Shown here: piece after piece, positions 47,506 through 59,692 of the stretch
How the letters are laid out: each line of letters begins with the position of its first letter
How positions within the stretch are numbered: position 1 is the stretch's first letter
Assembly (NCBI RefSeq): GCF_023169965.1
Contig: NZ_AP025592.1
Span: 3,162,001-3,226,000, forward strand
DNA length: 64,000 nucleotides
DNA from: Anaeromyxobacter paludicola
GTDB taxonomy: Bacteria > Myxococcota > Myxococcia > Myxococcales > Anaeromyxobacteraceae
Direction of reading: 5' to 3'
Translations under genes and position numbers: made by a program
Notes under the pieces: model-generated
The model's database searches: none
What the model was told of the DNA's origin: nothing
The model's input: only the letters and a program-made list of their open reading frames with translations

Positions 47506-48543
47506 ATGACGAGCCTCCTCCTCGCCGCCTTCCTCGCCGCCGCCCCCGCCGCGTCCACCGCGCCCGGGCGCGTCATCGACCGCGTCGCCGCGGTGGTGAA
47601 CGGGGAGGTCGTCACGCTCGGCGAGCTGATCGACCGGCTCGGCCCGCAGTACCGGGAGCTCGAGAAGGAGACCGGCCCGGAGGCGGAGAAGGAGCGCACC
47701 CGGGCGCTGCGGCTCGCCTTCGACCGCGTGGTCTCGGAGCGGCTCTTCGACGCGCAGGCCACGGCGCTGCAGCTCGAGGTGACCGACGCCGAGGTGGACG
47801 GCGCCATCGCCGACATCAAGACCCGCAACAAGCTCGACGAGGCGGGGCTCGACCGCGCGCTGGCCGAGCAGGGGCTGTCGCGCGACGCGTTCCGCAAGGC
47901 GGTGAAGCGCGACCTCGAGTCGATGCGGCTCATGCAGGTGAAGGTCCGCAGCAAGGTGAAGGTCACCGACGAGGACCTGCAGGCCTACTACCAGTCGCAC
48001 CTGGCGCAGTTCACCGCCGGCGAGGAGGTGAGGGTCCGCCACATCTTCCTGGCGCTCGACCCGGCCGCGCCGAAGTCGGAGGAGGGCAAGGTGGAGGCGC
48101 GGGCCGAGGCGGCGCTGAAGCGGGTCCGCGGCGGCGCCGACTTCGCCCAGGTGGCCCGCGAGGTGTCGCAGGGCCCGAGCGCCGCCGAGGGCGGCGAGCT
48201 CGGCTGGCTCAAGCGCGGCATGGTGCAGCCCGACCTCGAGAAGGCCGCCTTCCGGATGAAGAAGGGCGAGATCTCGCCCGTGCTCCGCACCCAGCTCGGC
48301 TTCCAGATCATCCAGGTCGAGGATCTCCGCGGCGGCGGCCCCCGCCCCTTCGCCGACGTGAAGGAGGAGATCCGGGACCGGCTCACCAACGAGCAGCTCG
48401 AGAGCTACCGGAACCAGTACGTGTCGGAGCTCCGCAAGGACGCCATCATCGAGGTCAAGATGCCGGAGCTGGCCGACCTCGGCTCCGCCGCCGGCCAGGC
48501 GCCGGCCACCGCGCCCGCCTCCGCCGTCGAGAAGAAGCCCTAG
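47506..48543 (+). CDS. SurA-like periplasmic foldase
   Basis: This 345-residue protein has an N-terminal signal peptide (MTSLLLAAFLAAAPAAS). A SurA N-terminal domain follows, VIDRVAAVVNGEVVTLGELIDRL, and a long helical region (about 60-170). A parvulin domain runs from about residue 180 to 275 (VRVRHIFLALDPAAPKSEEG, ADFAQVAREVSQGPSAAEGGELGWLKRGM, LRTQLGFQIIQVEDLRGGG). It is predicted to help outer-membrane protein folding. Only one parvulin domain is present, as in many delta-like lineages. It ends convergently with pdxA, sharing the CTAG stop-codon bases. Confidence 0.92.
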   Translation: MTSLLLAAFLAAAPAASTAPGRVIDRVAAVVNGEVVTLGELIDRLGPQYRELEKETGPEAEKERTRALRLAFDRVVSERLFDAQATALQLEVTDAEVDGAIADIKTRNKLDEAGLDRALAEQGLSRDAFRKAVKRDLESMRLMQVKVRSKVKVTDEDLQAYYQSHLAQFTAGEEVRVRHIFLALDPAAPKSEEGKVEARAEAALKRVRGGADFAQVAREVSQGPSAAEGGELGWLKRGMVQPDLEKAAFRMKKGEISPVLRTQLGFQIIQVEDLRGGGPRPFADVKEEIRDRLTNEQLESYRNQYVSELRKDAIIEVKMPELADLGSAAGQAPATAPASAVEKKP

Positions 48544-49604
48544 GCGCGCCGGCGGCGCCCGGCGGCCATCCGGGCCGCGAGCTGCAGCGCCGCCACCATG
48601 CTCGCCTCGCTCGCCCTGCCCTTCCCCGCGAGGTCGTAGGCCACCCCGTGATCGGGGCTGGTGCGGACGATGGGCAACCCCAGCGTCACGTTGACGGCCG
48701 GGTCGTCCAGGAGGGCGTCGAGCAGCTTCACGGGGATGAGCCCCTGGTCGTGGTAGAGCGCGACCACGGCGTCGAACTCGCCCCGCGCCGCCCGGAAGAA
48801 GACGCTGTCGGCTGGGTACGGGCCGGAGGCGGCGATGCCGCGGCGACGCGCGCGCGCGATCGCGGGCTCCACCACCCGCGCCTCCTCGTCGCCGAACGCG
48901 CCGCCCTCCCCGGCGTGTGGGTTCATGGCGCAGACCGCGAGCCGGGGGCGGCGCAGGCCGAAGTCGCGGCGCATGGCGGCGTCGGTCACGGCGAGGGTGG
49001 CCAGGATCTCGGCCGGCGTGACCGCCTCGAGCACCTCGGCGAGGGCGAGGTGGTTCGTCACCAGCGCCACCCGGAGCCGCGCGCCGGCGAGCATCATCAC
49101 CGAGCGCTTCGTGCCGGTGAGCTCGGTGAGCCACTCGGTGTGGCCGACGAAGCCCGGCAGCGCGGTCGCCACCTGCGCCTTCGAGACCGGCGCCGTGCAG
49201 AGCGCCTCGGCGGTGCCGGAGGTGACCGCCTGGAAGGCGGCCTCGAGGTACGCGAGCTGGGCGGCCCCCCCTTCGGGTGACGGCCTTCCCGGCCGGCAGG
49301 CGCGCGCCGGCAGGGCGGTCATCGCCACCACCGCTCCCCCATTCGGGACAGGACCTCCGGCACCGACCACCGGCAGCTCGACGCCGGCGTCGGCCAGGGC
49401 GCGGGCCAGGATGGGGCCGTCTCCGAAGACGACCGGGACCACCGCCGGCCCCGGGCTCGCCTCGTCCGCTGACCGCCGACCACCTCCGGCACCGGTGCCG
49501 GAGATCCGGGCGAGGGCCTTGGCGGTCACCTCGGCCCCGATGCCCGAGGGGTCGCCCATGCTCACGGCGACGCGCACTGGCCCCGCAACCCGGCGTCTCG
49601 TCAC
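48540..49604 (-). CDS. pdxA: 4-hydroxythreonine-4-phosphate dehydrogenase PdxA
   Basis: The enzyme has 354 residues from GTG 49604, which follows AGGGGA. It catalyses an oxidation in the DXP-dependent vitamin B6 pathway. The NAD/substrate region starts VAVSMGDPSGIGAEVTAKALA. Metal-binding His residues lie in FVGHTEWLTELTG, NPHAGEGGAFGDEE and YHDQGLIPVKLL. Between the first helix and the GDGPILARAL strand there is an extra Gly-rich segment, SGTGAGGG (about residues 35-42), encoded by a decamer palindrome. Another decamer encodes AGGPVPNGG at about 82-90. Its stop codon overlaps that of the SurA-like gene (CTAG). Confidence 0.95.
   Translation of the reverse strand: MTRRRVAGPVRVAVSMGDPSGIGAEVTAKALARISGTGAGGGRRSADEASPGPAVVPVVFGDGPILARALADAGVELPVVGAGGPVPNGGAVVAMTALPARACRPGRPSPEGGAAQLAYLEAAFQAVTSGTAEALCTAPVSKAQVATALPGFVGHTEWLTELTGTKRSVMMLAGARLRVALVTNHLALAEVLEAVTPAEILATLAVTDAAMRRDFGLRRPRLAVCAMNPHAGEGGAFGDEEARVVEPAIARARRRGIAASGPYPADSVFFRAARGEFDAVVALYHDQGLIPVKLLDALLDDPAVNVTLGLPIVRTSPDHGVAYDLAGKGRASEASMVAALQLAARMAAGRRRRA
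49484..49503. repeat. Perfect 20-base decamer palindrome inside pdxA
   Basis: CTCCGGCACC (49484-49493) and GGTGCCGGAG (49494-49503) are joined with no spacer, giving a perfect palindrome. It encodes the SGTGAGG insert in PdxA. Further exact copies lie in the same gene at 49212-49221 and 49355-49364, and one just upstream of its start at 49641-49650. Confidence 0.85.
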
Positions 49605-49688
49605 GGCATTCCCCTGGTCACGGACCCAGCGTCCGCGGATCTCCGGCACCGTTCCACGAGAGGTTCCACGCGGGGCGGCCCTGCCCTC

Positions 49689-50798
49689 TCAGACATTGAA
49701 CCGGAAGTGCATCACGTCGCCGTCCTTCACGACGTACTCCTTGCCCTCCATCCGCATGAGCCCCTTCTCCTTCACCGCCGCCTCGCTGCCGAGGGTGACG
49801 AGGTCCTCGAAGCCCATGACCTCGGCCTTGATGAACCCGTGCTCGAAGTCGGTGTGGATGACGCCGGCGGCCTGGGGGGCCCGGGCGCCCTTCTTCACGG
49901 TCCAGGCGCGGCTCTCCTCCGGCCCCGCGGTGAGGAAGGTGATGAGGCCGAGCTCCTCGTAGCCGGCGCGCACGAGCGCGTTCAGGCCCGGCTCGGCGAG
50001 CCCCAGGCTCTCGAGGAACTCCTTGCGCTCGGCGTCGGCCAGCTCGGCCAGCTCCGACTCGACCTTGCCGCAGATGACGACGGCCTTCGCGCCCTCGGCC
50101 TCGGCCATCTCCTTCACGGCCTGGATGCCCGGATCGTCCCGCCTGGCGAGCTGCGACTCGTCCACGTTGGCGATGTAGATGACCGGCTTGTCGGTGAGCA
50201 GGAACATGTCCCCGAGGACCGGCCGCTCCTCCTCGCCGAGCTTCTGGGCTCGCACCGGCACGCCGCTCTCCAGCCCCGCCTTCACCTTCTCGAGCACCGC
50301 GAGCTCGAGCTTGGCCTGCTCTCCGGCCTTGCCGGGGATCTTCACGTTCTTCTGGGTCCGCTCGCGCCGCTTCTCGACCGACTCGAGGTCCTTCAGCATG
50401 AGCTCGGTCTCGACCACGTCGCGATCGCTGCGCGGATCCACCTTCCCGCCCACGTGCACCACGTCGGGATCGACGAAGCAGCGGAGCACGTGCGCCACCG
50501 CGTCCACCTGGCGGATGTGCGACAGGAACTGGTTCCCGAGCCCCTCCCCCTTGGAGGCGCCGGCGACGAGGCCGGCGATGTCCACGAACTCGAGCGTGGT
50601 CGGGACCAGCTTCTTCGACTTGAACACGGTGGCGAGCCGCGCCAGCCGCTCGTCCGGCACCGGCACCACCCCGACGTTCGGGTCGATGGTGCAGAACGGG
50701 TAGTTGGCCGCCTGCGCCTTGGCCGAGCCGCTCAGGGCGTTGAAGAGGGTGGACTTGCCCACGTTGGGCAGGCCGACGATTCCGATGCTGAGACCCAT
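49689..50798 (-). CDS. ychF: YchF/OLA1 ribosome-binding ATPase
   Basis: This 369-residue protein is of the Obg-related family but prefers ATP. P-loop GLPNVGKSTLFNAL is at residues 9-22; the switch region has DIAGLVAGASKGEGLGN; G4 reads YIANVDES, with the Glu-type specificity of YchF instead of NKxD. A coiled-coil insert is at about 130-205. The TGS domain at the end has FLTAGPEESRAWTVKKGA, GVIHTDFEHGFIKAEV and KDGDVMHFRFNV. It has a typical length. A CTTGCCG and GGCTAGG pair upstream is a weak promoter candidate. It lies downstream of and separated from the atpF terminator on the opposite side. Confidence 0.97.
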   Translation of the reverse strand: MGLSIGIVGLPNVGKSTLFNALSGSAKAQAANYPFCTIDPNVGVVPVPDERLARLATVFKSKKLVPTTLEFVDIAGLVAGASKGEGLGNQFLSHIRQVDAVAHVLRCFVDPDVVHVGGKVDPRSDRDVVETELMLKDLESVEKRRERTQKNVKIPGKAGEQAKLELAVLEKVKAGLESGVPVRAQKLGEEERPVLGDMFLLTDKPVIYIANVDESQLARRDDPGIQAVKEMAEAEGAKAVVICGKVESELAELADAERKEFLESLGLAEPGLNALVRAGYEELGLITFLTAGPEESRAWTVKKGARAPQAAGVIHTDFEHGFIKAEVMGFEDLVTLGSEAAVKEKGLMRMEGKEYVVKDGDVMHFRFNV

Positions 50799-50858
50799 GG
50801 CGGTGTTCCTAGCCGCGATCGCGGCGGTTCGGCAAGTGGCGGGGGGCCGCGCCCCCCT

Positions 50859-50906
50859 TGGAAAAATGAAACGGCTCCGGCGGCCGCGGAGGGCGCGCCG
50901 GAGCCG
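50859..50906 (-). terminator. Terminator of the F0 operon
   Basis: On the minus strand an 11-base-pair stem CGGCTCCGGCG/CGCCGGAGCCG (50872-50882 pairing with 50896-50906) is followed by TTTCATTTTTCC. It lies 21 bases after the atpF stop and ends the F0 operon. Confidence 0.8.
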
Positions 50907-50927
50907 AGAGGTTCGCGAGGCGAGGCG

Positions 50928-51467
50928 CTACGCCGCCCGGTTGGACGGGAGCTGGGCGAGGTAGTCCTCCACCAGCTTGCGCTGCGCCTTGTCGTCGAGG
51001 CTGCCCTGGATGAGCCGGCTGGCGGCGTCGATGGCGAGGTCCGCCACCTGGGCCTTGAGCTCGCCCATCGCCTTGGCCTTCTCCTCGTTGATCTGCTTGC
51101 GCGCCTGGGCGACGAGCTCGTCGGCCTCCTTGCGCGCCCGCGCCGTCAGGTCGGCCCGGAGGACCTCGATGTCGGCCGCGCTCTTCTTGGCGAGCTCGGC
51201 GGCCTCCTTGCGGGCGGCGGCGAGCGTCTCCTTCTGCTCGGCCATCATCCGCTCGGCCTCGGCGCGCTCCTTCTTCGACTGCTCGAGCGCCTCGCGGATG
51301 GTCCGCTCGCGCTCGTCGAGCATCTTGACGATGGGGCCCCAGGCGAACTTGGAGAGCACCGCCACCAGGATGAGGAAGGTGATGGCCGTCCAGAGGACGA
51401 GCCCCGGCTTGAGGTCCATGAGGCCGGCGGCGAGCACCGGGGAGAACGAGCTGGCGAGTGACGTCAT
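50928..51467 (-). CDS. atpF: ATP synthase subunit b
   Basis: This 179-residue peripheral-stalk subunit has one N-terminal transmembrane helix at about residues 20-42 (LKPGLVLWTAITFLILVAVLSKF). A long, highly charged helix follows (KMLDERERTIREALEQSKKERAEAERMMAEQKE and onward) that forms the stalk. The C-terminal ASRLIQGSLDDKAQRKLVEDYLAQL region meets the delta subunit. It is the last gene of the F0 operon, 55 bases downstream of atpE. Only one b-type gene is seen in the window. Confidence 0.95.
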   Translation of the reverse strand: MTSLASSFSPVLAAGLMDLKPGLVLWTAITFLILVAVLSKFAWGPIVKMLDERERTIREALEQSKKERAEAERMMAEQKETLAAARKEAAELAKKSAADIEVLRADLTARARKEADELVAQARKQINEEKAKAMGELKAQVADLAIDAASRLIQGSLDDKAQRKLVEDYLAQLPSNRAA

Positions 51468-51522
51468 CGAGGACTCCGTGTGGGCGAAACCTGCTGCGGC
51501 GGCGCTGCGGTCCTGCCGGCCG

Positions 51523-51753
51523 CTACGTCTTGATGGCGAGGAGGACGCAGACCACGATGGCGAACAGCGTCACGCCTTCGATGAGGGCGGCGGCGATGAT
51601 CATCGAGGTGCGGATGTCGCCGGCGGCGGTGGGCTGGCGGGCCGAGCCCTCGAGGGCGGCGGCGGCGAGCTTGCCGATGCCGAGGCCGGCGCCGAGGACG
51701 GCGAGACCGGCGCCAAAGCCGGCGGAGAGGAACGCGAGAGCGACGGAGTTCAT
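51523..51753 (-). CDS. atpE: ATP synthase subunit c
   Basis: This 76-residue proteolipid has two helices joined by a polar loop (EGSARQPTAAGDIRT). The first helix is AGFGAGLAVLGAGLGIGKLA. The second carries the ion-binding carboxylate Glu59 in AALIEGVTLFAIVV. The residues around it lack the Ser/Thr and Gln pattern typical of Na+-specific rings, so H+ coupling is favoured. Length is normal for a c-subunit. It is 70 bases downstream of atpB. Confidence 0.95.
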   Translation of the reverse strand: MNSVALAFLSAGFGAGLAVLGAGLGIGKLAAAALEGSARQPTAAGDIRTSMIIAAALIEGVTLFAIVVCVLLAIKT

Positions 51754-51823
51754 GGTGGACTTCCTTCGTTGTGGGGCGGTTGAAGGGGACGGGCCGCCGG
51801 CCCGCGGCGCTTACTGCGCTCGA

Positions 51824-52960
51824 CTACCCATGGCCGGGAGCCTTCCCGGCCACGTCGGAAACGTGTGCGTGCGCCACCTCGCCGTGGGCCTCCTCGCCGT
51901 GCCCGTGGTCGTCGTGACCGTGGTGGACGAGGCCCGCGCCGATGAAGAGCGAGGAGAGCATGGTGAAGATGTAGGCCTGCACGAAGGCCACGAAGAGCTC
52001 GAGGGCGAAGATGCCGAGCGCCATGGGCACGGAGCCGAGCGCCACGAGCGGCGAGTGCAGGGCGAAGATGAGGCCGAGCAGCGACAGGATCACGATGTGG
52101 CCCGCGATCATGTTGGCGAAGAGACGGATGGTGAGGGCGAAGGGCTTGGTGAAGAGGCCGAGGATCTCGACCGGCACCATGATGACCCAGAGCGCCGGGT
52201 GGACGCCGCCGGTGAGGTGCTTGAGCCAGCCGCCCAGCCCCTGCGCCTTGATCTGCGCGTACTGGGTGATGAGGAAGGTGAAGACCGCCAGCGTCAGCGT
52301 CACCGCGAGGTTGCCGGTGGCGGTGGCGGCGTAGGGGATGAGGCCGAAGAGGTTGGCGAAGAGGATGAAGAAGAACGCCGTGCAGAGGTAGGGCACGAAC
52401 CGGTCGGCGTCGGCCTTGCCGATGTTCTTCATCGCGATCTCGTCGCGGACGAACTGGACCAGCAGCTCGAGGAAGTTGTAGAGGCCGCGCGGCACGAGCT
52501 CGCGGTTCCTCGAGGCGGCGAAGAACGCGAGGAGCAGGAGCGCCGAGGCGAGCCAGAGCATGATGAGGTGCTTGGTCGGGGTCATGTCCACGGCCGTGCC
52601 GCCGACGTGGAACACGAGCGCGGTCCCGAAGACCTCGCGCAGGTCGAGCTCGCAGCCGGCGCTGAACCCGCCGTGGCAGAAGCCCGGGAACTCGAGCACG
52701 TAGCTGTCGGAGACGTGCTCCATGAGGACGTCGGAGAGCGACTCCTCGTGCTCGGCGCCCTCGTGGCCGGCGGGCTCGGCGACGTTGCCGCCGTGCTCGT
52801 GGGCGCCCTGGCCGGGCGCGACCTCGTGCTCGCCCGGCGCGACGGCCGGGGTCTCCGCCTGGCCGGCGGCGGGGGCGGCGTGCTCGGCGGGGGCCGGCGC
52901 GGCGGCGGGCTCCTGGGCCTGTCCCAGGGCGAGGGCGAGGGCGACGATGACGGCGTTCAT
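51824..52960 (-). CDS. atpB: ATP synthase subunit a with His-rich ends
   Basis: The protein has 378 residues, larger than usual (E. coli 271). An N-terminal Ala-rich signal-like segment and about 55 residues rich in His, Glu and Pro ([15 protein letters not shown]) precede the first conserved domain. Helices then follow, with the essential Arg in [16 protein letters not shown] and the [13 protein letters not shown] motif. The last 35 residues are again His/Asp/Glu-rich ([21 protein letters not shown]). These ends could bind metal or act as a pH buffer; that is inference. The ATG overlaps the upstream gene's stop (ATGA). Confidence 0.95.
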   Translation of the reverse strand: MNAVIVALALALGQAQEPAAAPAPAEHAAPAAGQAETPAVAPGEHEVAPGQGAHEHGGNVAEPAGHEGAEHEESLSDVLMEHVSDSYVLEFPGFCHGGFSAGCELDLREVFGTALVFHVGGTAVDMTPTKHLIMLWLASALLLLAFFAASRNRELVPRGLYNFLELLVQFVRDEIAMKNIGKADADRFVPYLCTAFFFILFANLFGLIPYAATATGNLAVTLTLAVFTFLITQYAQIKAQGLGGWLKHLTGGVHPALWVIMVPVEILGLFTKPFALTIRLFANMIAGHIVILSLLGLIFALHSPLVALGSVPMALGIFALELFVAFVQAYIFTMLSSLFIGAGLVHHGHDDHGHGEEAHGEVAHAHVSDVAGKAPGHG

Positions 52961-53307
52961 GCGGTCGTTCCGGAGCGCGCGAGCGAGTGGACGAAGGCCC
53001 CCTCGATCGCGCTGAAGGCGAAGTACGGCACGAAGAAGGCGGCGACGAAGGCGATGGCGTCGAGTCCGGACCGGGCGACGAGCGCGGTGCCGAGCGCGAC
53101 GAGGAGGATGCGGACGAGGAACACGAGGGTGAAGACGGCGAGCGCGGCCTGGACCGGCTTCTTCGCCCCGCGGGAGGCCCGGGAGATCCCCCAGAGCGAC
53201 GCGACGGCGGTGAGGCTGGCGATGCCCGCGCCCGTGAGCGCCGCCCCACGGTGGGCGACGACGAGCGAACCCCCGATGGCCAGGGCGGCGACGAGGGTGG
53301 TGAGCAT
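52957..53307 (-). CDS. AtpI-like small membrane protein of the F0 operon
   Basis: This 116-residue hydrophobic protein has about four helices ([82 protein letters not shown]). Position and layout match the AtpI-type protein, which helps assemble the c-ring and transports Mg2+ in other bacteria. Sequence is variable in this family, so the call rests mainly on context. The ATG at 53307 is 11 bases after the upstream gene, and its stop overlaps the atpB ATG. Confidence 0.75.
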   Translation of the reverse strand: MLTTLVAALAIGGSLVVAHRGAALTGAGIASLTAVASLWGISRASRGAKKPVQAALAVFTLVFLVRILLVALGTALVARSGLDAIAFVAAFFVPYFAFSAIEGAFVHSLARSGTTA

Positions 53308-53318
53308 CCCGAAACGCC

Positions 53319-53588
53319 TCACTTGTCCTTCCCGGCCCCGAGGACCGTCTTGAAGAAGCTGACGAAGCCGCCGACCGCGCCCACGACGGCCCCGACCATG
53401 AGCAGCCAGGGCACGGTGTGGTGCAGCTTCTTGTCGAGCCAGTAGCCGAGGAAGGTGAAGACGCCCACCGCGGCCACGAGCTGCGTCGAAGCTGCCAGGA
53501 AGGGAGCCGCCTTGCGGTATCCCTCCGCCAGGCCCGAGAGACCTTCGTCGTCCCGGTCCCGGCGCTCTCGGTCGCCCGGGTCCGCCAC
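53319..53588 (-). CDS. AtpZ/AtpI family F0 accessory protein
   Basis: This 89-residue protein has a charged N-terminus ([14 protein letters not shown]) followed by two helices ([25 protein letters not shown] and [24 protein letters not shown]). The pattern [19 protein letters not shown] is typical of the AtpZ family, thought to act in Mg2+/Ca2+ transport and in ATP synthase assembly. Start GTG 53588 has AGGAGG five bases upstream. It is the first gene of the F0 operon, about 60 bases downstream of the promoter at 53654. Confidence 0.85.
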   Translation of the reverse strand: MADPGDRERRDRDDEGLSGLAEGYRKAAPFLAASTQLVAAVGVFTFLGYWLDKKLHHTVPWLLMVGAVVGAVGGFVSFFKTVLGAGKDK

Positions 53589-53653
53589 GCTCGCCTCCTG
53601 ACCCCGCCGCTCGCGCGAAAAAGCCCGTGTTTACGCGAGCGAGAGGGCAGGCC

Positions 53654-53682
53654 CGTATAGCAGGCGGCGCACCGAAGGTCAA
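53654..53682 (-). promoter_or_regulatory. Sigma70-type promoter of the F0 operon
   Basis: On the minus strand TTGACC (53682-53677), 17 bases, and TATACG (53659-53654) match the consensus well (5/6 and 4/6). The transcript should start near 53647, with a 5' leader of about 59 bases before the GTG at 53588. It lies between hemL's stop and atpZ. Confidence 0.75.
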
Positions 53683-53714
53683 CCCTCTGGCGGCCGCCCG
53701 CGGCGGCGTTCCGC

Positions 53715-55000
53715 CTAGCCCTGGAGCGCGGCCCGGAAGGCCACCTTGGCGGCGTCGAGGGTGGCCTCGACGTCCTCGTCCGAGTGGGCGAGGGAGACGA
53801 AGGCGGCCTCGAACTGCGAGGGCGGCAGGTAGACGCCGGCCTCGAGCATGGCGTGGAAGAACCGGGAGAAGCGCTTGGTATCGCAGCCCCGGGCGCTCTG
53901 GGCGTCGAACACCGGCTGCTCGGAGAAGAAGACCGTCAGCATCGAGCCGACGCGGTTCACCTGCACCGGCACGCCCGCCTCCCTGGCGGCGGCGGCGAGC
54001 CCCTCGGCCAGCCGGGCCGAGGCGGCCTCGAGCCGCTCGTAGGAGGCGGGGGTGAGCTGGCGGAGGGTGGCGATGCCGGCGCCCATCGCCATCGGGTTCC
54101 CGGAGAGGGTGCCCGACTGGTAGACCGGCCCGGCCGGCGCGATCCGGTCCATCACCTCGGCGCGGCCGCCGAAGGCGCCCACCGGCAGGCCGCCGCCGAT
54201 GACCTTGCCGAAGGTGACGAGGTCGGGGCGCAGCCCGAGCCGGTCGCAGGCGCCGCCCATGGCGAGCCGGAAGCCTGTCATCACCTCGTCCACGATGAAG
54301 AGCGCCCCGTGCTTCCTGCAGAGGGCGTGGATGCCCTCGAGGAAGCCGGGCCGCGGGACGAGCACGCCCATGTTGCCGACCACCGGCTCGACGATCACCG
54401 CGGCGATCGTGCCGCCGCGCGCCGCGAAGAGCGCCTCGGCGGCGGCGAGGTCGTTGTAGGGGAGCGTGAGGGTGTGCTTCGCGAAGTCCGCGGGCACGCC
54501 GGGGGAGTCGGGGAGCCCGAGGGTCTCCACGCCGGAGCCGGCCTTCACCAGCACCGAGTCGCCGGCGCCGTGGAAGCAGCCGTCGAACTTCACGAGGTCG
54601 TCGCGGCCGGTGAAGCCGCGGGCGAGCCGGATGGCGCCGGTGGTGGCCTCGGTGCCGGAGGAGACGAACCGCATCTTCTCCACCCAGGGCATCCGCTCGC
54701 GGATGAGCTCGGCGAGGACGATCTCGCGCGGCGAGGGGGCGCCGAAGCTGGCGCCCGACTTCATGGCGTCCTGCACCTCGCGCATCACCTCGGGGTTGCA
54801 GTGGCCGAGGATGAGCGGGCCCCAGCTGCCGACGTAGTCGAGGTAGGCGTTGCCGTCCACGTCGAAGAGGCGCGAGCCCTTGCCGCGGGCGATGAAGCGC
54901 GGCCCGCCGCCCACGCCCTTGAAGGCGCGGACTGGGCTGTTCACGCCGCCCGGGAAGAGGGTGTTGGCCTTCGCGAACAGCTTCTCGGAGAGCTCGGTCT

Positions 55001-55004
<4 letters not shown>
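53715..55004 (-). CDS. hemL: Glutamate-1-semialdehyde 2,1-aminomutase
   Basis: This 429-residue PLP enzyme makes 5-aminolevulinate from glutamate-1-semialdehyde. N-terminus [18 protein letters not shown] is diagnostic. The body has [30 protein letters not shown] (transaminase III pattern), [10 protein letters not shown] with the PLP-ring aspartate, and the Schiff-base Lys267 in [19 protein letters not shown]. The C-terminus has [23 protein letters not shown]. It is a normal length for the family. The ATG overlaps the gyrA stop (ATGA), so gyrA and hemL are translationally coupled, an unusual pair. The decamer at 54651-54660 coincides with the conserved SGTEAT motif and is likely chance. Confidence 0.97.
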
Positions 55005-57694
<2,690 letters not shown>

Positions 57695-57730
57695 CGGATC
57701 TCGAGGAGGCGCGAAGGTCGCGCCGGGGCC

Positions 57731-57775
57731 AGAAAAACGGAAGGGGAACGGGCCTATTATTAGCCCGTTCCCCTT
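57731..57775 (-). terminator. Terminator after atpC
   Basis: A perfect 13-base-pair stem AAGGGGAACGGGC/GCCCGTTCCCCTT (57741-57753 paired with 57763-57775) with a nine-base TAATAATAG loop on the minus strand is followed, after CCG, by TTTTTC. This would end the atpHAGDC transcript. Confidence 0.85.
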
Positions 57776-57785
57776 GGAATCTCAA
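57757..57785 (-). promoter_or_regulatory. Possible gyrA promoter embedded in the terminator hairpin
   Basis: On the minus strand TTGAGA (57785-57780), 17 bases, and TAATAA (57762-57757) form a promoter candidate. The -10 lies in the AT-rich loop of the terminator stem. Matches are 5/6 and 3/6. It would drive gyrA-hemL with a leader starting within the hairpin. Confidence 0.4.
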
Positions 57786-57799
57786 CGTTTTGTGATGGT

Positions 57800-58195
57800 T
57801 CAGCGGGCCACGGAGAGGCGGGCCGCGGCGCGGCGGACGCGGGCCGACTCGACCCCGTGGTTCTGGTCCTGCTCGGTCATGCTGCGGAGCCGCTCGTTGG
57901 CCTCTTCCAGGGCCGCCTGCGCCCGGGCGACGTCGATCTCGTCGCGGGCCTCGGCGGTGTCGGCGAGGACGATGACCTTGTTGTCGGCCACCTGCAGGAA
58001 GCCCCCACCGATGGCGTAGTGGTGCTCCCGCCCGCCCTCGACGTAGGTGAGGCGCCCCGGCTCGAGCGCGCTCATGAAGGGCGTGTGATCCTGGCGGATG
58101 CCGAAGCCGCCTTGCACGCCGGGGGCGCGCACCTCGTCGCAGCTGACCGAGAGCACCCGCTTCTCCGGAGTGACGATGTCGAGCGTGATGGCCAT
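57800..58195 (-). CDS. atpC: ATP synthase subunit epsilon
   Basis: This 131-residue regulator of the F1 motor has an N-terminal beta-sandwich (about 1-85, with LDIVTPEKRVLSVSCDEVRAPGVQGGFGIRQDHTPFMSAL and the HYAIGGGFLQVADNKVIVLAD signature). A C-terminal helical hairpin follows (ARDEIDVARAQAALEEANERL). The helical end is long enough to support ATP-dependent inhibition as in other bacteria. It is the last gene of the F1 operon, 18 bases downstream of atpD. Confidence 0.93.
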   Translation of the reverse strand: MAITLDIVTPEKRVLSVSCDEVRAPGVQGGFGIRQDHTPFMSALEPGRLTYVEGGREHHYAIGGGFLQVADNKVIVLADTAEARDEIDVARAQAALEEANERLRSMTEQDQNHGVESARVRRAAARLSVAR

Positions 58196-58213
58196 GGGGT
58201 CGCCTCGGGCCGG

Positions 58214-59692
<1,479 letters not shown>

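Noticed and set aside
54651-54660. Decamer in hemL as an insertion
   Set aside because: It coincides with the conserved SGTEAT motif of the enzyme, so the match follows from the protein sequence.
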